Assembly (NCBI GenBank): GCA_034509425.1
Contig: JAVTVJ010000011.1
Location: 5,618,501 to 5,682,500 of the forward strand
Source of the DNA: Eopsaltria australis
Lineage: Eukaryota > Chordata > Aves > Passeriformes > Petroicidae
Length of the DNA stretch: 64,000 nt
Direction of reading: 5' to 3'
Part shown: one piece after another, positions 1 to 11,605 of the stretch
Position numbering within the stretch: the stretch's first letter is position 1
Layout of the letters: the number at the start of each line of letters is the position of its first letter
Made by a program: the position numbers and the translations under genes
Notes under the pieces: generated by a model
Databases searched by the model: none
Told to the model about the DNA's origin: nothing
What the model saw: the letters and a program-made list of their open reading frames with translations, nothing else

Positions 1-1645
1 AGGGATTCGGATTGGGCAGGCCCTGCTCGATTGGTAGAGCCTCGAGTGTTAACTAACCAGGTGGCCTTTGCTAAATGCTGTTCCCAATTTTTGAAAGATC
101 CCCCACCCAATGCTTTCAAAGTGGTTTTTAACAGTCCATTGCACCTCTCCACTTTGCCTGAAGCTGGTGCGTGGTAGGGGATATGGTACACCCATTCAAT
201 GCCATGTTCCCTAGCCCAGGTGTTTATAAGGCTGTTCTTGAAATGAGTCCCATTGTCTGACTCAATTCTCTCTGGGGTACCATGTCTCCAAAGAACCTGT
301 TTTTCGAGGCCCAGGATGGTGTTCCGGGCAGTGGCATGAGGCACAGGGTAGGTCTCCAGCCATCCTGTGGTGGCTTCCACCATTGTGAGAACATAGCGCT
401 TGCCTTGGCGGGTTTGGGGCAGTGTGATGTAATCAATCTGCCAAGCCTCTCCATACTTGTATTTGGACCACCGTCCACCATACCATAGAGGCTTTACCCG
501 CTTGGCCTGTTTGATCGCAGCGCACGTCTCACAATCATGGATCACCTGGGAGATACTGTCCATGGTTAGGTCCACCCCTCGATCTCGTGCCCATTTATAG
601 GTAGCATCTCTACCTTGATGACCTGAGGCATCATGGGCCCATCGGGCTAGGAACAACTCTCCCTTGTGTTGCCAATCTAAGTCTATCTTTGACACTTCTA
701 TCTTTGCAGCCTGATCTACCTGCTTGTTGTTCTGGTGTTCTTCGTTAGCCCGATTTTTAGGGATATGGGCATCTACATGGCGGACTTTCACAGGTAGCTT
801 TTCTACTCGGGCAGCAATGTCTTTCCACTCTTCAGCAGCCCAGATTGGTTTTCCCCTACGTTGCCAATTGGCCTTCTTCCACTTCTCCAGCCATCCCCAC
901 AGAGCATTGGCTACCATCCATGAATCAGTGTAAAGATAGAGTTTTGGCCACTTCTCTCTTTCAGCGATGTCCAGGGCCAGTTGAACGGCTTTGAGCTCAG
1001 CGAGTTGACTTGATCCACCATCTCCTTCTGTAGCTTCTGCAACCTGTCGTGTAGGGCTCCACACAGCTGCTTTCCATTTTCGGTTCATTCCTACGATACG
1101 GCAAGAACCATCCGTAAAAAGAGCGCAGCATGCTTCTTCTGCTGGCAGTTGATTGTAGGGTGGAGCTTCCTCAGCCCGTGTCACTTGCTCTTGTTCTTCT
1201 TCATCAGTGAGACCAAAGTTTTCGCCTTCAGGCCAATTTGTAATTATCTCCAAAATCCCAGGGCGATTCAATTTTCCAATGCGGGCGCGTTGTGTTATGA
1301 GAGCAATCCACTTGCTCCATGTAGCACTGGTGGCGTGGTGGGTAGAGGGAACCTTTGCTTTGAACATCCACCCCAGCACCGGTAGTCGGGGTGCCAGGAG
1401 GAGTTGTGCTTCCGTGCCAATTACCTCCGAGGCGGCTTGAACTCCTTCATAGGCAGCCAAGATTTCCTTCTCTGTGGGGGTGTAGTTGGCTTCGGATCCT
1501 CTATAACCTCGACTCCAGAATCCCAGTGGTCGACCCCGAGCCTCCCCAGGCACCTTCTGCCAAAGGCTCCATGACAGACCATGGCTCCCGGCTGCAGAGT
1601 AGAGCACATTTTTCACATCTGGTCCTGTCCTGACTGGGCCAAGGC
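1..1645 (-). pseudogene. pol: ERV-1 pol: RNase H and integrase, cut by window edge
   Basis: This frame follows the one-base loss near 1644 and, as far as I can read it, stays open to base 1. RNase H shows TDGSC (first Asp at 1112-1110), AELKAVQLAL and YTDSW. Integrase has an N-terminal HHCC zinc domain (H in the HDASGH stretch, CETC). Its D,D(35)E catalytic core has Asp at 434-432, Asp at 257-255 and Glu at 149-147, giving 35 residues between the second Asp and the Glu as expected. The C-terminal domain is outside the window. Roughly 320 bp of the core differ from ERV-2 at about a dozen positions. Confidence 0.88.
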
Positions 1646-2980
1646 CACCGCATGAGCAATTTCCTTTTTGATCTGGGTGAAGGCTTGCTGCTGTTCAGGG
1701 CCCCACTGGAAAGTGTTCTTCTTGCGGGTAACCAGATAAAGAGGGCTCACAATCTGGCTGTACTCGGGAATATGCATTCTCCAAAAGCCTATGGCGCCTA
1801 GGAAAGCTTGTGTTTCCTTCTTGCTGGTTGGTGGAGACATTGCTGTAATCTTGTTGATAACCTCAGTGGGAATCTGACGCCGTCCATCTTCCCATTTTAT
1901 CCCTAGGAACTGGATCTCTCGAGCAGGTCCCTTAACTTTGCTCTTCTTGATGGCAAAACCGGCCTTTAGGAGAATCTGGATAATTTTTTTCCCTTTCTCA
2001 AACACTTCTGCTGCCGTGTTCCCCCACACAATGATGTCATCGATGTATTGGAGATGCTCTGGAGCCTCACCCTTTTCCAGTGCAGCCTGGATCAGTCCAT
2101 GGCAGATCGTGGGGCTGTGCTTCCACCCCTGGGGCAGCCGATTCCATGTGTACTGCACACCCCTCCAGGTGAAGGCAAACTGGGGCCTGCATTCTGCTGC
2201 CAAAGGGATGGAGAAAAATGCATTTGCAATGTCAACAGTGGCATACCACTTTGCTGCCTTGGACTCCAGCTCGTACTGGAGCTCCAGCATGTCTGGCACG
2301 GCAGCACTCAATGGTGGAGTCACTTCATTCAAAGCACGATAGTCCACAGTCAATCTCCATTCCCCTTCAGACTTGCGCACAGGCCAGATGGGGCTGTTGA
2401 AGGGTGAGTGGGTTTTGCTGACCACCCCTTGGCTCTCCAGCTCACGAATCAGCTTGTGGATGGGAATCACAGCATCTCGAGTTGTTCTGTACTGTCGGCG
2501 ATGCACTGTTGAAGTGGCAATCGGCACATGTTGTTCTTCTCCCTTCAGCAGCCCAACTGCAGATGGGTTCTCTGATAGTCCAGGCAAGGTATTCAATTGC
2601 TCAATGCCCTCTGTCTCCACAGCAGCTATCCCAAAAGCCCACCTGAGTCCTTTTGGGTCTTTGAAATAGCCATTTTGGAGGAAATCTATGCCCAAAATGC
2701 ATGGGGCCTCTGGGCCAGTCACAATAGAATGTTTCTTCCACTCATTTCCAGTCAGGCTCACCTCAGCTTCCACCAAAGTCAACTCCTGTGATCCCCCAGT
2801 CACGCCAGCGATAGAGACAGATTCTGCCCCCACATGCCTTGATGGGATTAATGTGCACTGTGCACCAGTGTCAACCAAAGCCTCATATTTTTGTGGTTCT
2901 GATGTGCCAGGCCAACGAATCCACACAGTCCAAAAAACACGGTTTTCCCTAGCCTCCACCTGGCTGGAGGCAGGGCCTCT
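1613..2980 (-). pseudogene. pol: ERV-1 pol: protease and reverse transcriptase
   Basis: Open frame of 455 residues directly after the UAG. The aspartic protease motif DTGA lies at residues 37-40, and GIDFL further on. Reverse transcriptase follows with LTVDYR, the LPQGW block and the catalytic YIDD at residues 312-315 (2047-2036). The thumb/connection follows (FLGAIGFWRMHIPEY). The enzymes would process Gag-Pol and copy the RNA genome. The frame ends at 1613 because one base is missing near 1644 relative to ERV-2, which is open at that point. The next block continues in another frame. Internal GTG codons could be read as starts, but the same-frame UAG upstream argues for readthrough. Confidence 0.92.
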
Positions 2981-2983
2981 CTA
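2906..2983 (-). promoter_or_regulatory. Candidate UAG readthrough signal, ERV-1 gag-pol junction
   Basis: UAG at 2983-2981 separates gag and pol in one frame. Nine bases later a 7-bp stem can form on the minus strand (GCCTCCA at 2971-2965 with TGGAGGC at 2958-2952). Its six-base loop GCCAGG can pair with CCTGGC at 2911-2906, which would make an H-type pseudoknot with a long second loop. Gammaretroviruses are known to read through UAG using a pseudoknot about eight bases downstream. The structure here is inferred from pairing by eye only. Confidence 0.5.
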
Positions 2984-4403
2984 AGCCTGGTTATCCTTCT
3001 TTCCCTGGGTGTACATCTTGGAGGTTCCTTCAAGGGGATAGAACATGTCGTCATCATCATCATCATCATATCTGGCAGATCGGCTGTGGGCAACTGGAGC
3101 TGCTTCCTTTCTGGTAGAACTTCCTTTCTGAGTCTTAGCCTCCTTCAGTTCACGTACTCGTTGTGCCAGAGCAGGAGTGGGTTTTCCATCCCACCTTCTC
3201 ATGTTTTCCCCACAATCATATAGGAAAAACCACAGATCACGTCGTGAGGGGTACCTTCTCTCCTTGTCTGGGGGACGTCTACGTTTGGTAACAGGACCTC
3301 TGAACTGTACTGCTGAAATTTGGAGAAGGTCCTTTCTCAGTGTCTTGTGATTCTCTTCCATCTTATCTTCCATTTTCTGTAGACGTTCTTCCACAGCTGC
3401 AATTCTTGCATGTGTTGGGCCATGCACGGCATCTGCATACGCTCGGAGTTTCCTCGCCATATCAAGCACAGTCTCATTTCCCTCATCCCGCTTCATTATT
3501 GTTAGAGTCTTAGAATGTTCTTCTGGCCCAAGTCGTATAAGTCTTCGCCACATTATGGGTGTACATATTACCAAGTCTGGATTCCTAGGTGTATTTGGAT
3601 CCTCTGAGAAAACAATCTCTGCCACGGCCATTTCTCTCAAGCATTGGATCCCTTGTTCTATTGTCTTCCACTGAGTCTGCTGCATATAGAGATCGTCTGT
3701 ACACAGATATCTGCGTGCCACAGCTCCCAAGACTCGTGACCAGAGACTCTTAGGGTGAGCCCCCTTTACTGTTTCCTGGTCAATAGCCGGTTCATGTGAC
3801 AGGTGTCCTAAATGCCTTGCTTCAGTACCGTCTAGAATTGTAACATCGCCTGCGGCATCCCAAAGACGGACTAACCAACTAATTATAGATTCATCAGGTC
3901 GTCGAGTGTAATCCTTTCTTAGGCCACGAAGATCCTTCAGGGAAAAAGACTCAATAGTGTCTTCTGCTCTTGAGTCAGTTGCTGCCCCTGAGGGTCCTCC
4001 CCCGCCATCGCCATCATCATCATCATCATCCACTGGTCGATCAGTTTTGGTTTTGCGCTTCTGTCCCGCAGCAGCGACTGCCAGTGGCTTAGGCTCACTG
4101 TCTGTTTTAGCTACTGGCCTGGGCTCACTGGCTGGTCTAGCTGCAGCCTGAGCGACTGAGGTATCTACTGCAGCCTGAGTGACTGGGGTATTTACTGCAG
4201 CCTGAGTGACTGGGGTATCTACTGCAGACTGAGTGACTGGGGTATCTACTGCAGACTGAGTGACCGGGGTGACTACTGCAGCCTGAGTGACTGGGGTATT
4301 TACTGCAGCCTGAGCAACTGAGGTATCTACTGCAGCCTGAGCAACTGAGGTATCTACTGCAGCCTGAGTGACTGGGGTATTTACTGCAGCCTGAGTGACT
4401 GGG
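2981..4403 (-). pseudogene. gag: ERV-1 gag, capsid-like and C-terminal part
   Basis: Open frame continuing from the repeat array after the five-base insertion and ending at UAG 2983-2981. In order it holds the end of the repeats, a basic motif GQKRKTK, a poly-aspartate run coded by GAT repeats (4012-4030), and a capsid-like region sharing WKT(I/L)E, LGP and ETV...KLR.Y positions with ERV-2. A predicted coiled coil follows (VEERLQKMEDKMEEN region), then an arginine-rich stretch (KRRRPP...) and a second poly-aspartate run (3051-3069). I see no CCHC zinc knuckle; the arginine-rich stretch may bind nucleic acid instead. The stop is in frame with protease. The frame is entered from upstream, so an internal GTG at 4033 is not a real start. 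Confidence 0.8.
3051..3069. repeat. (CAT/GAT)n microsatellite in ERV-1 gag
   Basis: A short trinucleotide run coding poly-aspartate on the minus strand near the end of gag. A second similar run lies at 4012-4030. ERV-2 has neither at the matching places. Confidence 0.85.
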
Positions 4404-4659
4404 GTATGGGGTATACTGCAGCCTGAGCAACTGAGGTATCTACTGCAGCCTGAGTGACTGGGGTATTTACTGCAGCCTGAGCAACTGAGGTATCTACTGC
4501 AGCCTGAGTGACTGGGGTATTTATTGCAGCCTGAGTGACTGGCGTATTTACTGCAGCCTGAGTGACTGGGGTGCCACCGCAGCCCGAGTGGCTGGGGTGG
4601 CCACCGCAGCCTGAGTGACTGGGGCAGCCACCGCAGCCTGAGTGACTGGGGTGGCTACT
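4143..4659 (-). repeat. 27-bp tandem repeat array inside ERV-1 gag
   Basis: About nineteen units of 27 bp (plus-strand unit beginning GCAGCCTGAGTGACTGGGG) encode nine-residue repeats of the type TPVTQAAVN on the minus strand. One unit near 4404-4412 carries five extra bases, and the unit near 4571 lacks one base. Together these move the frame from that of the N-terminal part to that of the capsid-like part, so both belonged to one gag polyprotein. ERV-2 has a different 39-bp array at a different point of gag. Confidence 0.9.
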
Positions 4660-5447
4660 GATTCATCTTCCTGCCCCCCTGCCTCTATCTGCTGCCCTAC
4701 AGTATCTAGCAGCGTGTGATAAGCATATGCCAGGGCCCAGCTTATTGCAATGATCCTTTCCTCCTTAGAACCATCATTACACTTCTCTTTCAGATATTTT
4801 GCCACCTCAGCTGGATTCTGTATTTGGTCACGTGGAAAGTCCCAAGCTATGGGTTCTGAGAATTCCTTCAAGATCTGGCCCATATCCTCCCATTCCCCAC
4901 ACCACTCAGGATTTTCCACAACTGGGCCCATTACTGGGTCGGGTGTCTCCTCAGTCCCTCTGGACATATCAGCCCTGATTCTTGAAAAGTTGTAAGCCGT
5001 ATAGAGGAAACCCACCAGCTGAAATATCTGAAATATCAGAAGGGTGGTATCTTTGGCATCCAGGGAAAACTGAACATTCTCAAAAAATGATGTAACAGAT
5101 TGAAAGGAGAAGAAGGGAAGAAAAGGCTGGGAGGCCTCACCCCCCCCTCCTCCAACAAACTGGGTGCCATTACTAACGAACCCCCAAAACATGCTACTGA
5201 AACTAGGACGCAGGGCAGGATGGAGAAACAACAAACCATACATATTTTGAACAATCCCCAGTACCTTTGCTACCTCTCTATAAATCATTATCACCATGCC
5301 CAGCAAAATAACAATTTTAATCCGTGCCCCTCTACTGTAAAAACTCCGTGCCAAGGACAATACTGGAGCTATCTGTGGATAGGAAAACAAACCTAGGGAC
5401 CAGTAAGCGATAAACACCTCAAACAAGCCTAGGGACGAGAGAGACAT
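4548..5447 (-). pseudogene. gag: ERV-1 gag, membrane-type N-terminal part
   Basis: First frame after the leader. I start it at the ATG at 5447-5445 (context GCCATGT); the frame also runs upstream to a GTG at 5471. It gives 299 residues. Hydrophobic segments lie at about residues 3-21, 43-56 and 135-154. The third directly follows the motif SLDAKDT (residues 128-134), which is also in ERV-2. A second shared motif, MGQILKEF, follows. The end is alanine/threonine/proline-rich and enters the 27-bp repeat array, where a one-base loss near 4571 shifts the frame to a stop at 4548. Membrane segments at the start of a retroviral gag are unusual; a matrix or envelope-targeting role is only a guess. No signal cleavage site is clear. 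Confidence 0.7.
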
Positions 5448-5568
5448 GGCTACCCCCACGCAGAGAGACACTATGAACTCCAGGCAACATGGCTACTGAC
5501 TGCTTTATCCCAATACAGAGTCAGCACCACCAAAATGCAATCAGTACAAGCTTTTTCCACTTTCTCGA

Positions 5569-5586
5569 GCCCCGCGTTGGGCGCCA
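5569..5586 (-). promoter_or_regulatory. Primer binding site, lysine tRNA type
   Basis: The minus strand reads TGGCGCCCAACGCGGGGC just after the LTR end. This matches the 3' end complement of the tRNA-Lys used by several betaretroviruses and lentiviruses (Lys1,2 type), with one mismatch by my recollection of that site. The ERV-2 site is the same but with one inserted G. Confidence 0.85.
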
Positions 5587-5593
5587 AAATATT

Positions 5594-6286
5594 TGTCCTA
5601 GTTTAGGGCAAATGTTAGGAGGAGACCTCCAAGGGGGTCTCCTCTAGACAAGCCAATTTCAGCCACTCCTCCCCCAAACTGGTTCGGGAAAAGATTTCCT
5701 GAGAGAAAAAGTGGAAAAAACTATTTATTTAATAAGCAGAATATTCACAAGTTTGGGAACAAAAAATTGAATGATATAAAAGAATGAAACCTCTCCTTTC
5801 TCTGAAGAGATGGTGGATCCAGAGAGTCCTCCTGTGGGTGCGGCTGTATCAGCCTCAGTCCCTCCAGAGGCTGGGGCCGATGGCCAGGCCCGGCTGCAGA
5901 GTCGGGGGGCCCCCGGGGGATTGTCCTGATGTCTTGGGCCACAGAGATGCTGACCAGTCCCAGAAGAAGTAAACCAGTAAAAGAAATAAAGTCTCTCTCT
6001 CTCTGCAAAAGCCGAGAGATTTCAGAGAGCACCCAGCTGCGAACTCCAAGAGCACACAGAGAGCTTATCTCTATTTTTCTGTCTCCGCTTCGAGCGCAGT
6101 CTCTGAAGGAATTTCCGGGGGAGTAAGGTGTAACTTCTGTAGACAAACTGTGTGCGTTTTCTCTCCCCCCTTCACCCTCTTCACTCTCTCTCTCTCTGGG
6201 CCTAACTTAAAGCTACAGAACTTAATACCTGGCATAAGCAGGACAGACGATTGGGGATACAAGCATCATACAGTCAACCCAGGACA
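5594..6286 (-). repeat. 5' LTR of ERV-1
   Basis: On the minus strand the LTR starts TGTCCTGGGTTGACT at 6286 and ends CTAGGACA at 5594, eight bases before the primer binding site. The ends form the usual short TGTCCT/AGGACA inverted repeat. A minus-strand AATAAA lies at 5724-5729 and an AT-rich TTTTATATC element about 45 bases upstream of it. The U5-side part holds a 9-bp hairpin at 5619-5644. The outer end could instead be 6245, where another AGGACA occurs. I prefer 6286 because its start resembles other avian LTRs. No partner LTR is in the window, so the target duplication cannot be tested. It shares no visible similarity with the ERV-2 LTRs beyond the last few bases. Confidence 0.8.
5724..5729 (-). 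promoter_or_regulatory. Polyadenylation signal in ERV-1 LTR
   Basis: AATAAA on the minus strand inside the LTR, about 130 bases before its 3' end. This is a normal place for the R-region signal. Confidence 0.55.
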
Positions 6287-9200
6287 GATATAACTAAATT
6301 ACTGTATTTATTTTCATACTGAGTAATGTAAGTAGAGAAATACACTGTGTCATTCATAGCTGGACTTCATGCAGCTTAAAAGTTAAAGGTAAGGACTCAC
6401 TATACACAAGAGGTTAGTTGCATTAAGATTGGCCTGAGTTTGAAATGCATTAGCTAAGAACAATACATCAAAAAAGCCAGAATTCCTAAAATGTCACCAC
6501 ATTAAAAGGAACCATTAAAAAGCAATACAAGATAGAGTGGTATCTTCCATTTTATTAGAGTAAAAGTCTTCCTTTAAAGTTACCTTCTCCAGAGTGAAGA
6601 AGTTTACAAATTATGAAAGTGATCATGCCCTTGAAATCCTCCTTGACCACAGCTTTAAAAACAGAGCACAAGAATCCCCTTCTGCTTCAGAGATGTTTTA
6701 ACTTGTACCTTTGTACAGATAAACTAACACATCTGGATCTCAGACAGTGGAAGGAAAATATATGTAACTTATAAAATGCTTCTGTGGCAAAATCACAGGG
6801 GAGATACCAATAAAATACAACCCTCTCCCCATCTCTCTGGAAATGTTGAAAAAACTACGAAAACCAGAAATTTTGCAGTAATGTAGTGTCAAGCAATTGC
6901 CTTAATCAGAAAGAAATTTGTAATGGCTGCACCAAAACATCTGCTTCCCCTCAGCCTTAGATTTAAGTATCCCTACTACTTTATGCAACCTTTTTCTTTT
7001 GTTAACAAACTGTGTGGGCAGTCTCTTAGGAGAGACTGCCATGCTACCAACAAATTTGTAGTAAGGCATGATTTGACACTATGCTGATATGCATACTGTA
7101 TTGTGAGTAGGAGACAGCAGCTTACCAAATCATTTTCTGATGAAAAAAAACCCAAACTTTGGCCATCAAGAAAGGTCTCCAAATCTAACAGCCAGAAGCA
7201 GATTTCAGAGGGACAATCACCATCTGTTTCCACGCAATATGGCCAAAAAGAACTTACATCATTTTGCAAACTGTGTAAATTCAGCTACTTTTACTTCGCA
7301 CTTACTTTGCTCCTCCAGTTTATCTTCTCTGAAATGTTCGAAGTCTCACAGAAAAGAGAAAGGACCTACATACATGGAAGTAAAAAGGACCTACATACAT
7401 GAAAGAACAAACATGAGAAGAAATACCACCAAGGAAGATTCAGCTGCCAGTATTTCTTCAGCTGCCAAGCTTTTAACTTAGTACTTTCCTTTATTTCTCC
7501 TCTGCATGGAGAGCAGATGGATTCACACTCCAGTATCTGATGGCATCACAAATCAGTGAATCTCAGTTTGACTGAAGTCTTGGAAGCAAGAAATTGATTA
7601 ATTATTTTAAGCTTGCAGAAGCCAGACAACCCAGAGGAGTTCTGCCAAGCAAATACAGAATAGAATTTATGGATGTAATTGTGAAGTTCTGATAAACTGA
7701 CACTGGTTGGAAAAGGTCTGGTTTGCTTCCGAGTGACAGGAACGAGTTTCTAGAAAGCATAAGGAAAAATTGTGATGGATGGCTGGAACAACTTTCAACT
7801 GCAGCTTCTTTCTACAGGTGTCCCCAATCTCCATTTTTACCACCTCTGATCTTGCTGTTGAGTAATCCCTGTGCAACATTTAGGTTAGGTCCACCTGCTG
7901 CTTGTATTTCACCTGCACACCAGCACTGCCTCTTCTTCACTGCAGTAGAATGCTTCACACTATGTTGTTTCCTTTATTATCCCAACCCAAACATCACTTC
8001 AAGCTTTGTCTCTGAAAAGATTTCCTGTTTTCCATGGTGAGGTTTTTTTCTTCTCTTTTCTCTTATTCAGTCTTGCAGCTCTTTCCTGAGACATCTGCAA
8101 ATTATTCAGCTATCTTCTCCACTGCCATGCACCAAATACAGCCACTCCACTCCAGCAGCATTTCTCTTAATGTCAAATTCAGATGTGGTACAGCCTTCCA
8201 AGACCTGCCTGGCATTTTCCTGATGATGGATTCATGGAGCACATTAGATGTCATGATGGAAGAACCACACTTGCAGCTTTTGCCTACCTGACTGTTAACT
8301 GTGATCCTGCACCATGTCATGTTGGCTTTTTGTTCTACAGACTGTAATGGTGATGGGAACATAGCATAGAAGCAACACTGCAGTCAAGGGCCTGCAGGGA
8401 GCCTGCAAACAGGGCTTTTTTTCTAAGTATTTTGCTGAAGTGTACTAATACTAGGATTGACTAAACAGGTTCTCAAGCTGAGCAATGAATGTCATTTCTT
8501 GCCCTCCCCCCCACTACACACACACTCATTTAATACTGCACCCTTTTAAGAAGACATTCACCAGTCTCCCTGCTTAAGAACTATATAGCACACAGGCGTG
8601 GAATGAGACAGCAGGTTGCTACGAAATGTGGGCCAGCTGCTGCCCATTTTCTGTGTGACAGAGGGACGACTGACCAACAGGTAGACACAGCTAAAGGCAA
8701 CCCCAGTTTGATTATTTACAGGTTCCCAAAGCCAAACCTGGTAAGAGTTCGTAATGATTAACAGCCAGCTGCTGAACAGACTCACAGCAGTCCAGAGTTC
8801 GTAAGGAACAAAACCAGTGGAGCTTCAGTGGGAGATCAGAGCAGTGAACAACAGCTCCTAAATGCTCAGCTTCAGGCAATTTGTGCAGGAGAAGGAAACC
8901 CCCAAGTCCTCCCTCAATGGAGCTGGCCAATTACGGTTCATTTCTACTATCAGTGCTTCTGTAGTCCTTTCCTCTACTGTGTAGGTGAATTTGCCAATGT
9001 CAGGGCCCAAAATGTCCTTTTATATCTTTTCCTTCATTTAATTTCATTCAGTTTTCTATTTGTTTCCTCTTTATTGAAGTCAAGAAACACAAAAACATTT
9101 TGCAAAGAAAAAGTGAGCAGACAAAGCTATAATTTGCAATTCTAGCATCACTATACAAAAAGCCACCTGGCTTCCCGTTTATACATTCCAGGGAAAGGCT

Positions 9201-9699
9201 CTTCCTGAGATTCCTTCTGCACCCTCCCAACAGGTGACTTACCTTAATACCTACAAAAATTGTGCTATCAGGTAAAATTCATATACAGAAGGCCCCCAAG
9301 ACTCCTAAGTCCCATCTGGAGCAGTTTAATGGTACTGCTTCTCACGGGAAAGACAGCAGTGGAGAGATTTCACCTTTTGCAGGTGCAAATTTCACACCCA
9401 TCATCAAAGCAGCTGTTTTTAAAATTTACTCTTACAAGCTACAATACTTCTTGCAAGTTTATGCAGCTTATTTAGAGACAAGAGACATGAAATCCTGTGT
9501 ATTAACAGAATGAAAAAGCAGCTTCACAACAGTCACTACCTGTAGGTCCTAATAAAGAGCTCACATAAACAGTAAGAACATTACAGAGGCTTGTTTCCCC
9601 CTCTGAACATTAACAGCAAGATTATTTTAAAACATTTAAGGCCCCATTGCCAAGCTGTTTCTCAGCCTAAAAGTTCTGTCCAAGCATTTCGTTGTGCAG
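6287..9699. other. AT-rich non-coding DNA
   Basis: No gene recognised. Short open frames occur on both strands (the longest about 100 codons), but they have no recognisable domain and no coding bias I can see. No RNA gene or clear repeat was noticed. Confidence 0.5.
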
Positions 9700-9764
9700 A
9701 GCCAAGATTTGGACTCAGTGATCTTTCTAGGTCCCTTCCAACTCAGGATATTCCATGTTTCTAC
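9700..9764 (+). repeat. CR1 LINE 3' tail fragment
   Basis: The stretch with GGACTCAGTGATC, GGTCCCTTCCAACTC and a degraded ATTCCATG tail matches the conserved 3' end of avian CR1 elements. Only the last part is recognisable; the 5' limit is uncertain. Confidence 0.7.
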
Positions 9765-11605
9765 TAGAAAGGCTTAAAAATCTTTGCTTATTATTTGTGG
9801 AAATTAAAAGATTACCCTGTAAGCTCTTTACAATACTGGTTTGTGCCTGTGGACAAACGTCTGTAACATACCATAAGTCTCTGTAAGTTATGTCATAACT
9901 TTCTAATCATGGTGTTGGTTTGCTCTGTAAACTGTTCTGATGAGCATCCAGTTTAGATGGTGGTGGCACCACTCCTGAAAAATGCTAGATTGGATGCCCA
10001 CTTTATATGGAGAAGTCAATGGGAAGAGGTATTGAAAAATAAACTAAATTGGAGTAGCTCCACTTCCCCTGCAGACATGCTGATCTGAAATAAAAGTCAC
10101 TTTATTCTGAAAATAATTATTTCCCTCACAAAGCTCAGCAGTATATCTGGCCTTGAAAGAACTGGCTCTTTTCAGCTCACAACAGAAAGAACCACAGAAT
10201 ATGAACTTGATGCAAATAACTTGCTCAAAGAAAAACTATAAAGTTGCTTGCCTTGGTAGGCACGGGGGAAAAAAAAGTCTGTTTTTTATCATAACATTAA
10301 CCCAGACTGTAATTTCTTTTTACAGCTAATGAGCAACTCAGTGCTGTCAAGATTCATTTTGATGTGGTGGGCTTCAGAACAAGACCTCTAAGTAGTTGCT
10401 TGCTGGAATGTAAGTGTGTGGAGGACCAGGGAACAGGCCCCCATTTGCTTTTCCTAGGACAGATAGCTGGAGAACAGCTAAGGTTTAGAACTGTGTGAGA
10501 ACTGGAGCAAAGCTAAGTAGAAGTTTACTGGCAACAAATTGCTAAAACCCTTGGAAAAAAAAAAAAAAGAGTAAATTGTGGCTCCCTAAGCACAGCTCAT
10601 TCCTTGGGAGTCCTGTGAGGTTGCTCAGCAACACACCACAATTACTGTGGGTCAAGTCCTCAGGACATAATCTAGCCTATTGACTTTAATTCAGCTACCC
10701 CTGGCACAAGGTACTGCCAACTGAGAGCAAGAAGAAAACAGAAGCAACGCAGACTGGAGAGCTCTCAGATGTTGGGAGGAAATTTCAGTTTCCAAATGTT
10801 TCATCCAAATTGTTCTGATCTGCTCAATTCAATATGTCTGTTCTATGGCCATTCTTTGAAAGAGGTGATTCAGAAACAAATTTTAATTTCAATTTAATAG
10901 GAAACCAAGAACCAAAGTCCACTGATGCAGTGAGACATTCCTGAGTTCATGCCATTATTCAGTACCCACACTCCTGCTACAGATACTCTCTCAAAAAAAC
11001 CCTAATGTCTAATCTTGGAGGAATTTGTAATAAAAATACTTTCCACTCTACGGAGCATAGTTGTTCATGACAAGCCATCCTTCCCTCCTGTGGAAAACTA
11101 GACCCTCCCAGAATTCATTCACCTAATACGTTATTGGGAAATTTTGCTGCGAAGATACAGTTTGAATGTATCACACACATCTGTCTGGCCTTTCAGAAGG
11201 ACATAATTGCTTTGAGATGCGTATCTATCTATCTATCTATCTATACATGTTTCTTTCAGGGAAGGACATCTATGAATAGAAGATGAGACCTTGGGATGGC
11301 ATGAAGTTCCACTGATTATCTGGCTTTCCTATGTAAACCACAGAGAGCAGCTTTCTGACCCAGGCTGTAGCAAGCACGGTGCAATCAGCAGCAGTCAACA
11401 ATTCTTCTGCACAAGTGCTCCTAGCACAGTCCCGAAGACTTTAGCTTTACTATAAAAGAGGGAGCTCACGTGGGTTGGAGGAAGAAAGATGCCTTCAGAA
11501 AACATTTTCCCTCTCACTAGAACTACAGTAATGACTCTTAAGCCCAGGCTTACAAGAAGTATTAGTCCACTCACTGAAATCCAAATGCTGGGGGCTAAGG
11601 TTCCC
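9765..11605. other. Non-coding DNA with a small tetranucleotide repeat
   Basis: No gene recognised. It holds a poly-A run near 10555-10568 and the TATC repeat at 11222-11245. Confidence 0.5.
11222..11245 (+). repeat. (TATC)n microsatellite
   Basis: Five perfect TATC units plus a partial TATA. Confidence 0.95.

Larger units (their letters stand above)
1..6286 (-). mobile_element. ERV-1, endogenous retrovirus, 3' end outside window
   Basis: Read on the minus strand from 6286 down, this provirus has a 5' LTR, a lysine-type primer binding site, a leader, gag, an in-frame UAG, protease, reverse transcriptase, RNase H and integrase. The window edge cuts it inside integrase, so its 3' LTR and any env cannot be judged. 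Three small indels break it (near 4571, 4404 and 1644); otherwise its frames are open. Its pol closely matches ERV-2 at 43.0-46.2 kb, but its LTR does not. The YIDD reverse transcriptase, the D,D(35)E integrase and the absence of a zinc knuckle recall class III (ERVL/spuma-like) elements, while the lysine primer and UAG junction are unlike typical ERVL. I leave the class open. Confidence 0.93.

Noticed and set aside
1938..2984. Plus-strand frames opposite ERV-1 pol
   Set aside because: Shadows of the minus-strand protease and reverse transcriptase; the same shadows recur opposite ERV-2.
4137..4430. Serine/cysteine/tyrosine-rich repeat frame on the minus strand
   Set aside because: It is an alternative frame of the 27-bp gag array; the alanine/threonine frame joins the capsid-like region.
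4143..4659. CRISPR-like regular repeats
   Set aside because: Direct head-to-tail 27-bp units without spacers, coding within a retroviral gag.
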